DNA of 64,000 nucleotides from DTFZ01 sp050260375 (GTDB lineage Bacteria; Bacillota; Clostridia; Christensenellales; SZUA-584). Below, piece after piece: positions 14,939-24,049 of the stretch. The number at the start of each line of letters is the position of its first letter. Positions within the stretch are counted from its first letter, which is position 1. The translations under genes and the position numbers were made by a program. The stretch is taken from NCBI GenBank assembly GCA_050260375.1, contig JBLNCA010000037.1, positions 310,001 to 374,000 of the forward strand, in the 5' to 3' direction. Under the pieces are notes generated by a model, which saw only the letters and a program-made list of their open reading frames with translations, did not search any database and was not told the DNA's origin.

Positions 14939-17569
14939 ATGTCAAAAAAGTATGTGTACCTTTTTAGCGAAGGCGATGCTTCGATGAGGAATATTCTCGG
15001 CGGCAAGGGCTCCGGGCTGGCCGAAATGACAGGGCTTGGGCTGCCGGTACCTCAGGGATTTACGGTAACGACCGAGGCCTGCACGAGGTATTACCAGGAC
15101 GGAGAAGTCATTGCCGACGAAATCCTGGAACAGATCGACGCCGCGATGAAAGAGACGGAACGTATCAACGGCAAGAAATTCGGCGACATTAACAATCCTT
15201 TGCTCGTTTCGGTGCGCTCGGGCGCAAGGGTATCGATGCCGGGCATGATGGACACGATTCTGAACCTTGGCCTTAACGAAGTGTCCGTAAAAGGGCTTGC
15301 AAATCTTACGGGCAACGAGCGCTTTGCCTACGACAGCTACAGGAGGTTCATACAGATGTTCTCCGACGTCGTTATGGGCATAGCGAAATCGAAGTTTGAG
15401 GAGATACTCGACGAAGTCAAAGAGCAAAAGGGCGTAAAGCTTGACACCGATCTTGACGCGGAAGACCTGAAAAACGTTGTAGCGAAGTATAAAGCGCTGT
15501 ATCTTGCCGAGATGGGAAAAGAGTTCCCGCAGGACCCGAAAGAACAGCTTATCGAATCCGTAAAAGCGGTGTTCCGTTCATGGGACAACCCGAGAGCCAT
15601 TGTGTACCGCCGCATGAACGACATACCGGGCGACTGGGGCACGGCCGTCAACGTACAGGCGATGGTGTTCGGCAACATGGGCAACGACTCGGGCACGGGC
15701 GTCGCTTTTACGCGTAACCCCTCTACGGGCGAAAAGAAGCTTTACGGCGAATTCCTGATGAACGCCCAGGGCGAAGACGTCGTCGCGGGCATAAGGACTC
15801 CGAAGCCTATATCCGACCTTCATGAAACGATGCCCGAAGTCTACGAGCAGTTCCAGAAGATAGCCACTACGCTGGAGAACCATTACCGCGACATGCAGGA
15901 TATGGAGTTCACCATCGAGAGAAAGAAGCTTTACATGCTGCAGACGAGAAACGGCAAGAGGACTGCCGCAGCCGCGCTCAAAATAGCGGTTGACCTCGTA
16001 AGCGAAGGAAAGCTCACGAAAGAAGAAGCGCTGTTAAAGATAGACCCCAAGCAGCTTGACGCGCTGCTGCACCCCACGTTCGATCCGGAAGCGCTTAAGA
16101 AAGCTAAACCCATTGCGCGCGGCCTTGCCGCTTCGCCGGGCGCCGCATGCGGTAAGATATACTTCACCGCGGAAGAGGCCAAAGCGGCCGCGGACGCCGG
16201 AGAGAAGGTTGTGCTTGTACGCCTTGAGACGTCGCCGGAGGATATCGAAGGCATGTACGCTTCGGAAGGCATACTGACCGCAAGGGGCGGAATGACGTCG
16301 CACGCCGCCGTTGTCGCGAGAGGCATGGGAACGTGCTGCGTAGCAGGATGCGGAGAGGTAGTCATCTCCGAAAAGAATAAGACGATGTCCGTGGACGGCA
16401 AAGTATACAAAGAAGGCGACTACATTTCCCTCGACGGCTCGACCGGAAACGTGTACGGCGAGAGGATAGCCACGAAACCCGCCGAGCTTACGGGCGATTT
16501 CGGCACGATAATGCAGTGGGCCGACGAAGTAAGGACGCTGCAGGTAAGGACCAACGCCGACACTCCGAGAGACGCCGCGCAGGCCGTCAAGTTCGGCGCT
16601 CAGGGCATAGGCCTTACAAGGACCGAGCATATGTTCTTCAACGAGGACAGGATACCCGCGATGAGGGAGATGATAGTCTCGAAAAACGTAGAACAGAGGA
16701 AAAAGGCGCTTGCCAAGCTGCTGCCGATGCAGAAGGAAGACTTTAAAGGCATATACGAAGCGATGGGCGACAGGCCTGTTACTATAAGGCTCTTAGATCC
16801 GCCGCTGCATGAATTCCTGCCGACTAATGAGGAAGACATAAAGGCGCTTGCAAAGGAAATGGTAATGCCCGTCGAAGCTCTTAAAGACACGATAACGAGC
16901 CTTCACGAGTTCAACCCGATGATGGGGCACAGGGGCTGCCGCCTTGCGGTGACATATCCCGAGATAGCCGAGATGCAGACGAGGGCCATAATGGAAGCCG
17001 CGATAGAAGTGGCACAAGAGAAAAAGCTGCAGATTAAGCCCGAGATAATGATACCTCTCGTAGGCGAAGTAAAAGAGCTCAAGTATGTCAAGGACGTCGT
17101 CGTAAAGACAGCCGAGCAGGTAATAGCCGAGAAGGGCGTAAAGGTAGAATACATGGTAGGCACGATGATAGAGATACCGAGAGCCGCGCTTACGGCCGAC
17201 GAAATAGCTCAGGAAGCCGAGTTCTTCTCGTTCGGAACCAACGACCTTACGCAGATGACATTCGGTTTCTCGAGAGACGACGCGGGCAAGTTCCTCGACG
17301 ATTATTACAACAAGAAGATATACGAGTCCGATCCGTTCGCGAAGGTTGACCAGAAGGGCGTAGGCAAGCTGATGCAGATGGCCGCCGAGCTTGGAAGGAA
17401 AACGAGGCCGAACATCAAGCTCGGTATCTGCGGAGAGCACGGCGGAGAGACGAGTTCCGTCATATTCTGCCATAACATAGGCCTTAACTATGTATCCTGC
17501 TCGCCGTTCCGCGTGCCTATAGCGCGCCTTGCCGCAGCGCATGCCGCTATACTGGCCAAGAACAAATAA
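14939..17569 (+). CDS. ppdK: Pyruvate, phosphate dikinase
   Basis: 876 residues. Interconverts pyruvate + ATP + Pi and PEP + AMP + PPi; in anaerobic Firmicutes it often works in the glycolytic direction. The N-terminal ATP-grasp domain (GGKGSGLAEMTGLGLPVPQGF) is followed by the swivel domain with phospho-His in GGMTSHAAVVARGMGTCCV, then the PEP-binding barrel with RTEHMFF, FGTNDLTQMTFGFSRDD and the catalytic Cys region GICGEHGGE. Length is normal. Single-gene unit with its own promoter and a clear terminator. No regulatory kinase gene (PDRP) is adjacent. Confidence 0.97.
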   Translation: MSKKYVYLFSEGDASMRNILGGKGSGLAEMTGLGLPVPQGFTVTTEACTRYYQDGEVIADEILEQIDAAMKETERINGKKFGDINNPLLVSVRSGARVSMPGMMDTILNLGLNEVSVKGLANLTGNERFAYDSYRRFIQMFSDVVMGIAKSKFEEILDEVKEQKGVKLDTDLDAEDLKNVVAKYKALYLAEMGKEFPQDPKEQLIESVKAVFRSWDNPRAIVYRRMNDIPGDWGTAVNVQAMVFGNMGNDSGTGVAFTRNPSTGEKKLYGEFLMNAQGEDVVAGIRTPKPISDLHETMPEVYEQFQKIATTLENHYRDMQDMEFTIERKKLYMLQTRNGKRTAAAALKIAVDLVSEGKLTKEEALLKIDPKQLDALLHPTFDPEALKKAKPIARGLAASPGAACGKIYFTAEEAKAAADAGEKVVLVRLETSPEDIEGMYASEGILTARGGMTSHAAVVARGMGTCCVAGCGEVVISEKNKTMSVDGKVYKEGDYISLDGSTGNVYGERIATKPAELTGDFGTIMQWADEVRTLQVRTNADTPRDAAQAVKFGAQGIGLTRTEHMFFNEDRIPAMREMIVSKNVEQRKKALAKLLPMQKEDFKGIYEAMGDRPVTIRLLDPPLHEFLPTNEEDIKALAKEMVMPVEALKDTITSLHEFNPMMGHRGCRLAVTYPEIAEMQTRAIMEAAIEVAQEKKLQIKPEIMIPLVGEVKELKYVKDVVVKTAEQVIAEKGVKVEYMVGTMIEIPRAALTADEIAQEAEFFSFGTNDLTQMTFGFSRDDAGKFLDDYYNKKIYESDPFAKVDQKGVGKLMQMAAELGRKTRPNIKLGICGEHGGETSSVIFCHNIGLNYVSCSPFRVPIARLAAAHAAILAKNK

Positions 17570-17582
17570 GACAAAGCTTTTT

Positions 17583-17614
17583 AAGAGACGGGGCCCCATG
17601 CCTCGTCTCTTTTC
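17583..17614 (+). terminator. ppdK terminator
   Basis: AAGAGACG (17583-17590) pairs with CGTCTCTT (17604-17611), with further G/C pairs inside, followed by TTCT. Confidence 0.8.
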
Positions 17615-17638
17615 TATGCCTTTCATATTAGAGGAAGG

Positions 17639-17770
17639 TAATGCGAGCGACGGATGAGAGGATAAATGGGGATGAATCAACCTCATCAGTCAAATGCTTT
17701 GCATTTGCCAGCTTCCCCTCCTGAGCTCCCGGCGAACAAAGTTCGTTGGGATGGGTAAAGGGGAAGCCTT
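17639..17770. repeat. dispersed palindromic repeat of the CCTCATC...CTTCCCCT type
   Basis: A nested set of inverted repeats: AAATGC-ttt-GCATTT (17692-17706), GCTTCCCCT (17711-17719) with AGGGGAAGC (17759-17767), and CGAAC-aaa-GTTCG (17733-17745) between them. The wording CCTCATCAGTCAAATGC...CTTCCCC resembles an intergenic repeat that I know from many Clostridia genomes. It is non-coding and lies between the ppdK terminator and the next promoter. Confidence 0.65.
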
Positions 17771-17802
17771 TAAGAGTGCATAATTAAGATGGAATAAAAC
17801 GG

Positions 17803-17831
17803 TTGGAATACCAGAGCATATGGTGTATAAT
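17803..17831 (+). promoter_or_regulatory. promoter of the zinc-ribbon membrane protein gene
   Basis: TTGGAA (17803-17808), 17 bases, TATAAT (17826-17831). Start predicted near 17838, 20 bases before ATG 17858. Confidence 0.7.
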
Positions 17832-17857
17832 ATCGGAAATAAATCCGGGGGTAATGT

Positions 17858-18286
17858 ATGAAAAGCGTAAAGCCGGGAAGAGGGCCTTCCATGATGGGTG
17901 GTATAGTAGCAATAATGATGGCCGTATTCGGCGTTGTTTTTCTTGTTGTACTTATTAATACCAGCAACTCGTTCGGCCCGTATTTTGGCGGCGGGTTCGG
18001 TTCCTCTCCGGAAACGCTCGGCATAGTGTTCTGCGTGATATTCATAATCGTCGCAGTTATTGTCGCTGTTTACAACATAGCAAACGCCACAAAGAAGAAC
18101 AGGTATTCGGTGCTGGACATAACGGACGGCACTGAAGAGCCCGACCCGCTAAATGAAAAGTTTTCAGGCGAAGGCTTTAAAGATCAAACAAAAGGTAACG
18201 GCAATTCGTTCTGCCCGTATTGCGGCAGTAAAGTGCAGGGCGATTTTGAATTCTGCAACGCGTGCGGCAAAAAGCTTCCTGAATAA
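17858..18286 (+). CDS. Membrane protein with C-terminal zinc ribbon
   Basis: 142 residues. Two hydrophobic segments (around 13-33 and 56-76) flank a Gly/Ser/Phe-rich loop. A polar linker then leads to a four-Cys zinc ribbon, CPYCGSKVQGDFEFCNACGK (118-137). Such domains are common in Clostridia membrane proteins of unknown role. It has its own promoter and terminator. The zinc ribbon is C-terminal, unlike the two N-terminal zinc-ribbon proteins at 47.3-48.3 kb. Function unknown. Confidence 0.75.
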   Translation: MKSVKPGRGPSMMGGIVAIMMAVFGVVFLVVLINTSNSFGPYFGGGFGSSPETLGIVFCVIFIIVAVIVAVYNIANATKKNRYSVLDITDGTEEPDPLNEKFSGEGFKDQTKGNGNSFCPYCGSKVQGDFEFCNACGKKLPE

Positions 18287-18344
18287 CAAAGCGTGGAACG
18301 CGCACGAATCATTGTATATATTGTATATAAATCAGAATATAAAT

Positions 18345-18407
18345 ATCCTTCATTGGACGAGGCTATACAGCTTTTCATCCCGATATGAAGGATTTTTATC
18401 TTTTTTG
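18345..18407 (+). terminator. terminator of the zinc-ribbon gene
   Basis: ATCCTTCAT (18345-18353) pairs perfectly with ATGAAGGAT (18385-18393) across a 31-base loop, followed by TTTTATCTTTTTT. It lies only 16 bases before the dgt start. Confidence 0.65.
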
Positions 18408-18422
18408 TGTAAATATAGTAGT

Positions 18423-19430
18423 ATGAGTGATGATAGTATTTGTTTCAGAGAAGAGACGGAAAAGCGCGAATACGAAATGTTATCGCGTTACGCGGCGAAA
18501 GCGGCAGAATCGAAAGGGCGCGAAGCGTATCTTGAACCGTGCCCGTTGCGCACCGTTTTTCAGCGCGACAGGGACAGGATAATACACTGCAAGTCTTTCA
18601 GGCGTTTAAAGCACAAGACGCAGGTCTTCCTGTCGCCCGAAGGCGACCATTACCGTACGCGCCTTACGCACACTCTTGAGGTCGCGCAGATAGCGCGGAC
18701 AATATCGAGGTGTTTAAGGCTCAACGAAGACCTGACGGAAGCTATTGCATTGGGCCACGACCTTGGGCATACGCCTTTCGGGCACTCGGGCGAGCGCGTG
18801 CTTAATGAACTGACCGGGCATTTTGAGCACAACGAGCAGAGCCTGCGCGTCGTGGAAAAGCTGGAGAACGGCGAAGGCCTAAACCTTTCTTTTGAGGTAA
18901 GGGACGGCATACTAAACCATAAAAAGTCGCTCAAGCCCGCTACGATGGAGGGCATGGTCGTAAACATATCGGACAGGATAGCGTATATCAACCACGACAT
19001 TGACGACGCCTTGCGGGCGGGCATAATCGATTTGATACCGGAAGAATGCGCCCGCGTGCTCGGCAGAACGCACAGCTCGAGAATAAACACTATGATACGC
19101 GACGTGGTTGAAACGAGCTATAATAAGCCGTCTGTTAGCATGTCGGAAGAAATTGACGCAATGACGGAAAATTTGAGGCAGTTCATGTTCAAAAACGTTT
19201 ACCTCGGCTCGGAAGCGAAAGCGGAGGAAAAAAAGGCGGAAAACATGCTGCGGCTACTTTACGAGTATTTTACGGAGCATCCGGAAAACATGGGCCGCGA
19301 CGCGGAACGCAACGTAAGCCTTTACGGATTGAAGCAGGCAGTCACCGACTACATAGCGGGCATGACGGACGTATACGCAGTCAAGGTGTTCAACAATCTT
19401 TTTATACCGAAAGGTTGGTATAAGGAATAG
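18423..19430 (+). CDS. dgt: dGTP triphosphohydrolase-like HD-domain protein
   Basis: 335 residues from ATG 18423; the frame is open back to 18153 but that part overlaps the preceding gene and its terminator. Dgt-like enzymes cleave dNTPs to nucleoside and triphosphate. HD-domain residues are visible: His in RTRLTHTLEVAQIART, His-Asp in LGHDLGHTPFGHSGE, and a later Asp in AYINHDIDDA. No good SD precedes the ATG, so the start is somewhat uncertain. Its stop overlaps the dnaG GTG by one base, so translation of the two is coupled. dgt-dnaG-rpoD order is common in Clostridia. Confidence 0.9.
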   Translation: MSDDSICFREETEKREYEMLSRYAAKAAESKGREAYLEPCPLRTVFQRDRDRIIHCKSFRRLKHKTQVFLSPEGDHYRTRLTHTLEVAQIARTISRCLRLNEDLTEAIALGHDLGHTPFGHSGERVLNELTGHFEHNEQSLRVVEKLENGEGLNLSFEVRDGILNHKKSLKPATMEGMVVNISDRIAYINHDIDDALRAGIIDLIPEECARVLGRTHSSRINTMIRDVVETSYNKPSVSMSEEIDAMTENLRQFMFKNVYLGSEAKAEEKKAENMLRLLYEYFTEHPENMGRDAERNVSLYGLKQAVTDYIAGMTDVYAVKVFNNLFIPKGWYKE

Positions 19431-21184
19431 TGGCAAGATTCACGGACGGATGGCTCGCGGAGCTTTATTCGAAAAACGATATAGTAGACGTAATATCGGG
19501 ATATACTACGCTGAGCGAAAAATCGGGGCGGCTTTGGGGGCTTTGCCCTTTTCATCATGAAAAGACGCCTTCTTTTTCGGTGGACAGGGACAAGCAGCTT
19601 TATTACTGTTTCGGATGCAAGCAGGGCGGCAACGTAACGAACTTCATAATGAAGATAGAGAACGTTTCGTTTACCGAGGCGGTCGAGCTGCTCGCAAAGC
19701 GCGCTAATATGGAGATGCCCAAAGCGATAGACGACAAGGAGTACTTCAGGCAGAAGGAAAAGAGGCAGAGTATACTCGAAATGAACAGGATCGCGGCAAG
19801 GTTTTTTTACGACACGCTGCATTCTCCTCAAGGCAGGGCGGGGCTGGAATACCTCAAAAAGCGCGGCGTCAACGAGACTATAATAAAGCGATTCGGGCTG
19901 GGCTTTGCGCCCGATTCGTGGAGCAGCGTATTCGACCTATTAAAAGCAAAAGGGTTTTCTGAAAGCCTTATACGCGAAAGCGGCCTTGTCTCGGTAAAGA
20001 ACAACAAAGCGTTTGATACGTTCAGGAACAGGGTAATGTTTCCTATAATGAGCCCGCTCTCCGAGGTTGTAGCGTTCGGGGGCAGGGTGCTGGACGATTC
20101 CGTGCCAAAATACCTGAACTCGCGGGAAACAGCGGTGTTCAATAAAAGGAAGAACCTATATGGCATAGACATAATACGAAAGATGCGGAACATAAAGAGC
20201 GTAGTGCTCGTCGAAGGATATATGGACGTAGTGTCGCTGTGCGCGCACGGCGTAAAAGCGGCTGTTGCGTCGCTGGGCACTGCGCTGACGAAGGAGCAGG
20301 CGCAGCTTTTAAAGAAGTATACGTCCGACGTATATATAGCTTACGACGGCGACGAGGCTGGCGAGATAGCCACTATGAAAGCGATAGACATACTCGCCGC
20401 GCAAGGGTTTAAAGTAAAGGTGATGCGTTTTGAGGAGGAAAAAGACCCCGACGAATTCATAAAGGCTAAGGGCCTTCAAGGGTTCGCGCAGAAGGTAAAG
20501 ACAGCGCCCGACTCAATAGCGTACAAGCTGGACGTAAAGAAAAAGGAGTTTGACATATCAACGGACGACGGCAAAGAGCAATACGCGATAGCCGCGTCGA
20601 AGATAATCGAGGGCATATCGAGCCCTATAATAAAGGAAAGGTATGTTAAAAGAGTAGCCGCCGAGACGGGCTTCAGCGCGGAATCGATTTTGGGTCAAAT
20701 CCAAAAGAAGGAACCGCATAAGAATACTAATGACAATAAACGGTATAATAGTATTGAAAATAATGGTGATAACGCGGAGAGTACGTTTTTAGCGTACCTG
20801 CTAAGCAACAGCCGGTATGTTTCAGATATAAGTGATGAAATACATCCGGACGAGTTTACGCAGAATTCACATAAAAATATATTTTCCGCATTATGTGACA
20901 GCGCAAAAAGAGGAATTCAGCCAACCTATGCCGAATTAATATCGGAACTGAAGTACGACGAAGATATAAACGAAGCTGCAAGGCTGTCAAATATGCAAAT
21001 CGTAGCCGACGATCCAAGGAAGTTTTTAAGCGATTGCATACTGAGCATAAAGACGGGCAGGCTGGCGGAAAAAAGGCAGGAGCTGCTGGAAAAGCTGCGT
21101 ACTGCCAAGGGAGAAGAAATACGTAAGCTGCTCGCCGATATAGGCGAGTTGGATAAAGAATTACAACAAAGACGGCAGAATTAA
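19430..21184 (+). CDS. dnaG: DNA primase
   Basis: 584 residues, GTG start overlapping the dgt stop. Makes RNA primers at the replication fork. The CHC2 zinc finger reads CPFHHEKTPSFSVDRDKQLY then CFGC near residues 41-64. The TOPRIM domain has VEGYMDVVSL and YDGDEAG (about 262-310). The C-terminal third is helical and fits the DnaB-helicase interaction region. It precedes rpoD by 11 bases, keeping the old macromolecular synthesis operon arrangement. Confidence 0.96.
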   Translation: MARFTDGWLAELYSKNDIVDVISGYTTLSEKSGRLWGLCPFHHEKTPSFSVDRDKQLYYCFGCKQGGNVTNFIMKIENVSFTEAVELLAKRANMEMPKAIDDKEYFRQKEKRQSILEMNRIAARFFYDTLHSPQGRAGLEYLKKRGVNETIIKRFGLGFAPDSWSSVFDLLKAKGFSESLIRESGLVSVKNNKAFDTFRNRVMFPIMSPLSEVVAFGGRVLDDSVPKYLNSRETAVFNKRKNLYGIDIIRKMRNIKSVVLVEGYMDVVSLCAHGVKAAVASLGTALTKEQAQLLKKYTSDVYIAYDGDEAGEIATMKAIDILAAQGFKVKVMRFEEEKDPDEFIKAKGLQGFAQKVKTAPDSIAYKLDVKKKEFDISTDDGKEQYAIAASKIIEGISSPIIKERYVKRVAAETGFSAESILGQIQKKEPHKNTNDNKRYNSIENNGDNAESTFLAYLLSNSRYVSDISDEIHPDEFTQNSHKNIFSALCDSAKRGIQPTYAELISELKYDEDINEAARLSNMQIVADDPRKFLSDCILSIKTGRLAEKRQELLEKLRTAKGEEIRKLLADIGELDKELQQRRQN

Positions 21185-21195
21185 GGTGATGATTT

Positions 21196-22479
21196 TTGAG
21201 CAAAAAAACGGCGCCTGAGGAAAGGGCGAAAAAAGATATGATTTCGGGAAAGCCGTCCAAAGAGAATTCCTACGAAAAAGATTGGGATATCGGGGAAAAC
21301 TCGGACGAAAACGAAGATATGGATGAAAGAAAAGAAAAAGACATGGATATGACGCTGTCCAAGGAAAACCTTGAGAAGATACAGGCGCTTGGTACGTTTG
21401 CGCAGTCAGACAAAGAAGAGCGCCTAAAAGACGTCATAGAAACGGGTAAAAAGAAAGGCGTTCTGACTTACAAGGAGATAAACGACGCGCTCGAAGGCGC
21501 TGAAATGGACGCCGATTATCTGGACAAGCTGTTAGGCGCGCTTGAAGAGATGAAGATAGACGTCATAGACAGCGAATTCGAGAAGGACATACCGGACGAC
21601 GAAGCCGAAGACGTCGATACCGATATAGACATATCCGTTCCGGAAGGCGTCAACATAGACGACCCGGTGCGCATGTACTTAAAGGAGATAGGCAAGGTAA
21701 ACCTTCTGACCGCCGAAGAGGAAGTCGAGCTCGCAAAAGCTATGGCGAAAGGCGACGAGGCGGCAAAGCGCAGGCTTGCAGAGGCTAACCTAAGGCTCGT
21801 GGTCAGCATAGCGAAGCGCTATGTGGGCAGGGGAATGCTGTTCCTCGACCTGATACAGGAAGGGAACCTCGGCCTTATAAAAGCCGTAGAGAAATTCGAC
21901 TATACGAAGGGCTATAAATTCTCTACATACGCGACGTGGTGGATACGCCAGGCGATAACCCGCGCGATAGCAGACCAGGCGCGCACGATAAGAATACCGG
22001 TGCACATGGTCGAGACGATAAACAAGCTGATACGCGTTTCAAGGCAGCTTCTGCAGCAGTACGGGCGCGACCCGCTGCCCGAGGAAGTGGCGCGTGAAAT
22101 GGATATAAGCGAAGACAAGGTGCGCGAGATAATAAAGATTGCGCAGGAGCCTGTTTCGCTGGAAACGCCGATTGGCGAGGAAGAAGACAGCCACTTGGGC
22201 GACTTCATACCCGACGACGACGCTCCCGCTCCGGCGGAAGCTGCGGCGTTCACGCTGCTAAAGGAACAGCTTATGGACGTGCTAGATACGCTGACTCCCC
22301 GGGAGGAAAAAGTGCTGCGGCTGCGCTTCGGGCTCGACGACGGACGCGCGCGCACTCTCGAAGAAGTCGGCAGGGAATTCATGGTGACAAGGGAGCGCAT
22401 ACGGCAGATAGAAGCAAAAGCATTGCGCAAGCTCCGCCATCCGAGCAGAAGCAAAAAGCTCAGAGACTTTCTGGATTAA
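21196..22479 (+). CDS. rpoD: Primary sigma factor RpoD/SigA
   Basis: 427 residues from TTG 21196 with AAGGTGAT upstream. An acidic and basic N-terminal ~60 residues precede region 1.1. Region 1.2 starts at DDPVRMYLKEIGKVNLLT. Region 2 contains FLDLIQEGNLGLIKAVEKFD and YKFSTYATWWIRQAI (-10 recognition). Region 4.2 contains VTRERIRQIEAKALRKLRHP (-35 recognition). It directs housekeeping transcription and fits the TTGACA/TATAAT promoters seen throughout the window. The first ~50 residues are Asp/Glu/Lys-rich and longer than in B. subtilis SigA. Confidence 0.97.
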   Translation: MSKKTAPEERAKKDMISGKPSKENSYEKDWDIGENSDENEDMDERKEKDMDMTLSKENLEKIQALGTFAQSDKEERLKDVIETGKKKGVLTYKEINDALEGAEMDADYLDKLLGALEEMKIDVIDSEFEKDIPDDEAEDVDTDIDISVPEGVNIDDPVRMYLKEIGKVNLLTAEEEVELAKAMAKGDEAAKRRLAEANLRLVVSIAKRYVGRGMLFLDLIQEGNLGLIKAVEKFDYTKGYKFSTYATWWIRQAITRAIADQARTIRIPVHMVETINKLIRVSRQLLQQYGRDPLPEEVAREMDISEDKVREIIKIAQEPVSLETPIGEEEDSHLGDFIPDDDAPAPAEAAAFTLLKEQLMDVLDTLTPREEKVLRLRFGLDDGRARTLEEVGREFMVTRERIRQIEAKALRKLRHPSRSKKLRDFLD

Positions 22480-22518
22480 CGAAAAGGCCGGGCATTTTGG
22501 GATATCGGTTAAAACAAG

Positions 22519-22545
22519 AGGCGGTCTCTAAGGGCTGCCTTTATT
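22519..22545 (+). terminator. weak terminator after rpoD
   Basis: AGGCGG (22519-22524) pairs with CTGCCT (22535-22540, one G-U) and is followed by TTATTAT. The stem is short, so readthrough into trmK is likely. Confidence 0.4.
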
Positions 22546-22582
22546 ATCGCGGTCAAATAAGGTTTCTTGTTGCGGAGGCAGA

Positions 22583-23266
22583 ATGTCGTCAAGGCTCAAC
22601 GCCATAGTAAGTATGGTCCCATATGTTAAAACCGTAGCCGATATAGGATGCGACCACGGTAAAATCGCCGTTCTTCTGCTGGAAGCGGGTAAAGCCCAAA
22701 CTGCCGTCTGCAGCGATATAAGCGGAAAGTCGCTCAAAAAGGCGGAAAGACTGGCACATTCAAAAGGGCTTGAAAAGCGCATGTCTTTCAGGGTGGGAGA
22801 CGGCCTCTCGGTGCTCGAAAAAGGCGAAGCGGACGCGGCCGTTATCGCGGGCATGGGCGGAGAGCTGATCGCAAGAATACTCGATGACGCGGGGGAAAAT
22901 GCTCCCAAAACGCTTGTGCTGTCCTGCAACACCAAAGCGCAGGTCTTGCGGCAATGGCTGTGCGGCAACGGATACGTCATAGAAGACGAGGAGATGGCTG
23001 ACGAAGGAAAACGCTTCTATCCAGTAATACTCGCAAAACGGGGGCGTTCGAGGCAGCTAAATGGCATTGAGCTCGAACTGGGGCCGGTGCTGCTAAGAAA
23101 AAGGCCGGAGACGCTGCTGAGGTTTTTAGACAAGCTCATCGGCAAGCAAAAGCAATACCTCGACAGCATAAAAAAGAACGCGGAAAACGCAAGCGTTAAG
23201 ATAAAGGAGATCGAGGAAAGAATAAAGGCGTATGAGGAGGCAAGAGATGCCCGCCGCATTGGATGA
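22583..23266 (+). CDS. trmK: tRNA (adenine22-N1)-methyltransferase
   Basis: 227 residues. TrmK methylates N1 of A22 in tRNAs with SAM. Seen: the Rossmann motif VADIGCDHGKIAVLLL near residue 19, SDISGKSLKKAERLA, and the family block AAVIAGMGGELI followed by SCNTKAQVLRQWL. A C-terminal coiled coil (KQKQYLDSIKKNAENASVK) is typical. GGAGG precedes the ATG. Ends with a 20-base overlap with the next gene. rpoD-trmK-nif3 is the usual Firmicutes order (yqfN-yqfO). Confidence 0.94.
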   Translation: MSSRLNAIVSMVPYVKTVADIGCDHGKIAVLLLEAGKAQTAVCSDISGKSLKKAERLAHSKGLEKRMSFRVGDGLSVLEKGEADAAVIAGMGGELIARILDDAGENAPKTLVLSCNTKAQVLRQWLCGNGYVIEDEEMADEGKRFYPVILAKRGRSRQLNGIELELGPVLLRKRPETLLRFLDKLIGKQKQYLDSIKKNAENASVKIKEIEERIKAYEEARDARRIG

Positions 23267-24029
23267 AATTGTTGGGGCGATAGAGGACATAGCCCCGTTA
23301 AGCCTTGCTTACGAATGGGATAATTCGGGGCTGCTGCTGCGCTGCGGCGATAATGTAAGCCGCGTGCTCGTTGCGCTCGACGTCACGATGGAAGTTGCTC
23401 AAAAAGCCGAGGAACTTAATTGCGATATGATACTCGCGCACCATCCGCTGATGTTCGAAGCTAAAAAACGATTCGACTGCCGCAAGACTTCCGACGCGGT
23501 AATGATGCGCCTTATAAGGTCGGGCATATCGCTTTACGCGGCGCACACGTCGTTTGACAGGGCGGACGGAGGCATCAACGACGAGCTTGCCCAGAAGCTT
23601 GGCCTTGAAGACATTGAGGTAATAGAGGTCGACGGCCTCGTGCGCGTCGGGCGCTTTAAAGTTCCGCTTCATAAAAACGAGCTTGCGGAGCGAATAAAGC
23701 TTGCTTTGGGCATAGATGCGCTGAAGATGTCGCTTACTGATACGGATACTATAGAAAAAGCGGCGGTGGTAGGCGGAAGCGGAGGAGAATTCATAGAAGC
23801 GGCAAAAAACGCGGGCGCCGAGGCGCTTATAACCGGCGAGGCGAAGCATCACCATTTTATTGACGCGCAGGCGCAGGGCGTGCTTTTGATTGAGGCGGGG
23901 CATTTCTCCACCGAGCGCTGCTTTGTGGACAAAGCATTTATCAGTTTACAATCGCGCATCGATGAGTTACAATTAAACGTAGGTTTATTTAAGGCAGATA
24001 GCGTGCAATCGCCGTATGAATATATATAA
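23247..24029 (+). CDS. Nif3-like dinuclear metal centre protein (YqfO family)
   Basis: 260 residues from ATG 23247 with GAGGAGG six bases upstream. Conserved metal-ligand motifs are present: LAHHPLMF (two His), AAHTSFDRADGG, and near the end ITGEAKHHHFIDAQAQGV followed by EAGHFSTE. The fold forms toroid hexamers with two metals per subunit. It has been annotated as GTP cyclohydrolase type 2, but the true activity is unsettled. It is shorter than B. subtilis YqfO because the inserted PII-like domain is missing. Confidence 0.92.
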   Translation: MPAALDEIVGAIEDIAPLSLAYEWDNSGLLLRCGDNVSRVLVALDVTMEVAQKAEELNCDMILAHHPLMFEAKKRFDCRKTSDAVMMRLIRSGISLYAAHTSFDRADGGINDELAQKLGLEDIEVIEVDGLVRVGRFKVPLHKNELAERIKLALGIDALKMSLTDTDTIEKAAVVGGSGGEFIEAAKNAGAEALITGEAKHHHFIDAQAQGVLLIEAGHFSTERCFVDKAFISLQSRIDELQLNVGLFKADSVQSPYEYI

Positions 24030-24049
24030 CAGACATTGGAGGATTTTAT

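Noticed and set aside
18153..18422. Long N-terminal extension of Dgt
   Set aside because: The extra 90 codons overlap the zinc-ribbon gene in another frame and a terminator; the product there is low-quality sequence. ATG 18423 fits the family.
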